A DNA stretch of 5,995 nt from Oscillospiraceae bacterium UBA6409 (GTDB lineage: Bacteria > Bacillota > Clostridia > Oscillospirales > Oscillospiraceae), in NCBI GenBank assembly GCA_002438575.1, contig DJPP01000029.1:8384-14378 (forward strand). The letters run 5' to 3'. Below, piece after piece: positions 5,988-5,995 of this stretch. Below the pieces are notes generated by a model. It worked only from the letters and a program-made list of their open reading frames with translations. It did no database searches and had not been told where the DNA came from. Each line of letters opens with the position of its first letter. Position 1 is the stretch's first letter. The position numbers and the translations under genes were made by a program.

Positions 5988-5995
5988 CTTGTCTT

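Overview
The window is one dense, single-strand block of housekeeping genes, with every gene on the + strand. It is GC-rich and has almost no intergenic DNA. The gene order (RluB-type pseudouridine synthase, RpiR regulator, HI0933-family flavoprotein, cytidylate kinase, PlsC acyltransferase, IspH fused to ribosomal protein S1) and above all the IspH-S1 fusion point to a GC-rich member of the Clostridia, plausibly Oscillospiraceae/Ruminococcaceae. That placement is inferred from known gene order and the known clostridial fusion, not from a database search.

Layout: the 3' part of rluB (1-615; the start lies left of the window) overlaps an RpiR/SIS regulator (608-1471). One base later comes a flavoprotein (1473-2717), then cmk (2714-3397), plsC (3394-3996) and the ispH-rpsA fusion (3987-5933). 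Junctions are overlaps of 8, 4, 4 and 10 bases and one 1-base gap, as expected for a translationally coupled operon. The operon closes with a perfect 16-bp hairpin and T-tract (5944-5987).

Functionally the genes serve basic growth: rRNA modification (RluB), pyrimidine nucleotide supply (Cmk), phosphatidic acid synthesis (PlsC), the last step of the MEP isoprenoid pathway (IspH) and mRNA handling in translation (S1). The RpiR-like regulator and the HI0933 flavoprotein have no obvious functional tie to the rest.

The most interesting part is inside the fusion gene. In the IspH half there is an abrupt AT-rich patch with a convincing sigma-A type promoter (TGTACA, 17-base spacer, TACAAT with an upstream TG; 4533-4561), preceded by A/T tracts resembling an UP element. 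About 250 bases downstream, exactly at the domain junction, a full-consensus Shine-Dalgarno (AAGGAGGT, 4800-4807) precedes an in-frame ATG (4818). Arginine codon choice switches at the same point (CGG 14 of 26 before, 1 of 18 after, by hand count). Together these suggest that the S1 half is also made as a separate, highly expressed protein from a gene nested in the fused frame. I saw no mobile elements, CRISPR arrays, tRNA or rRNA genes.
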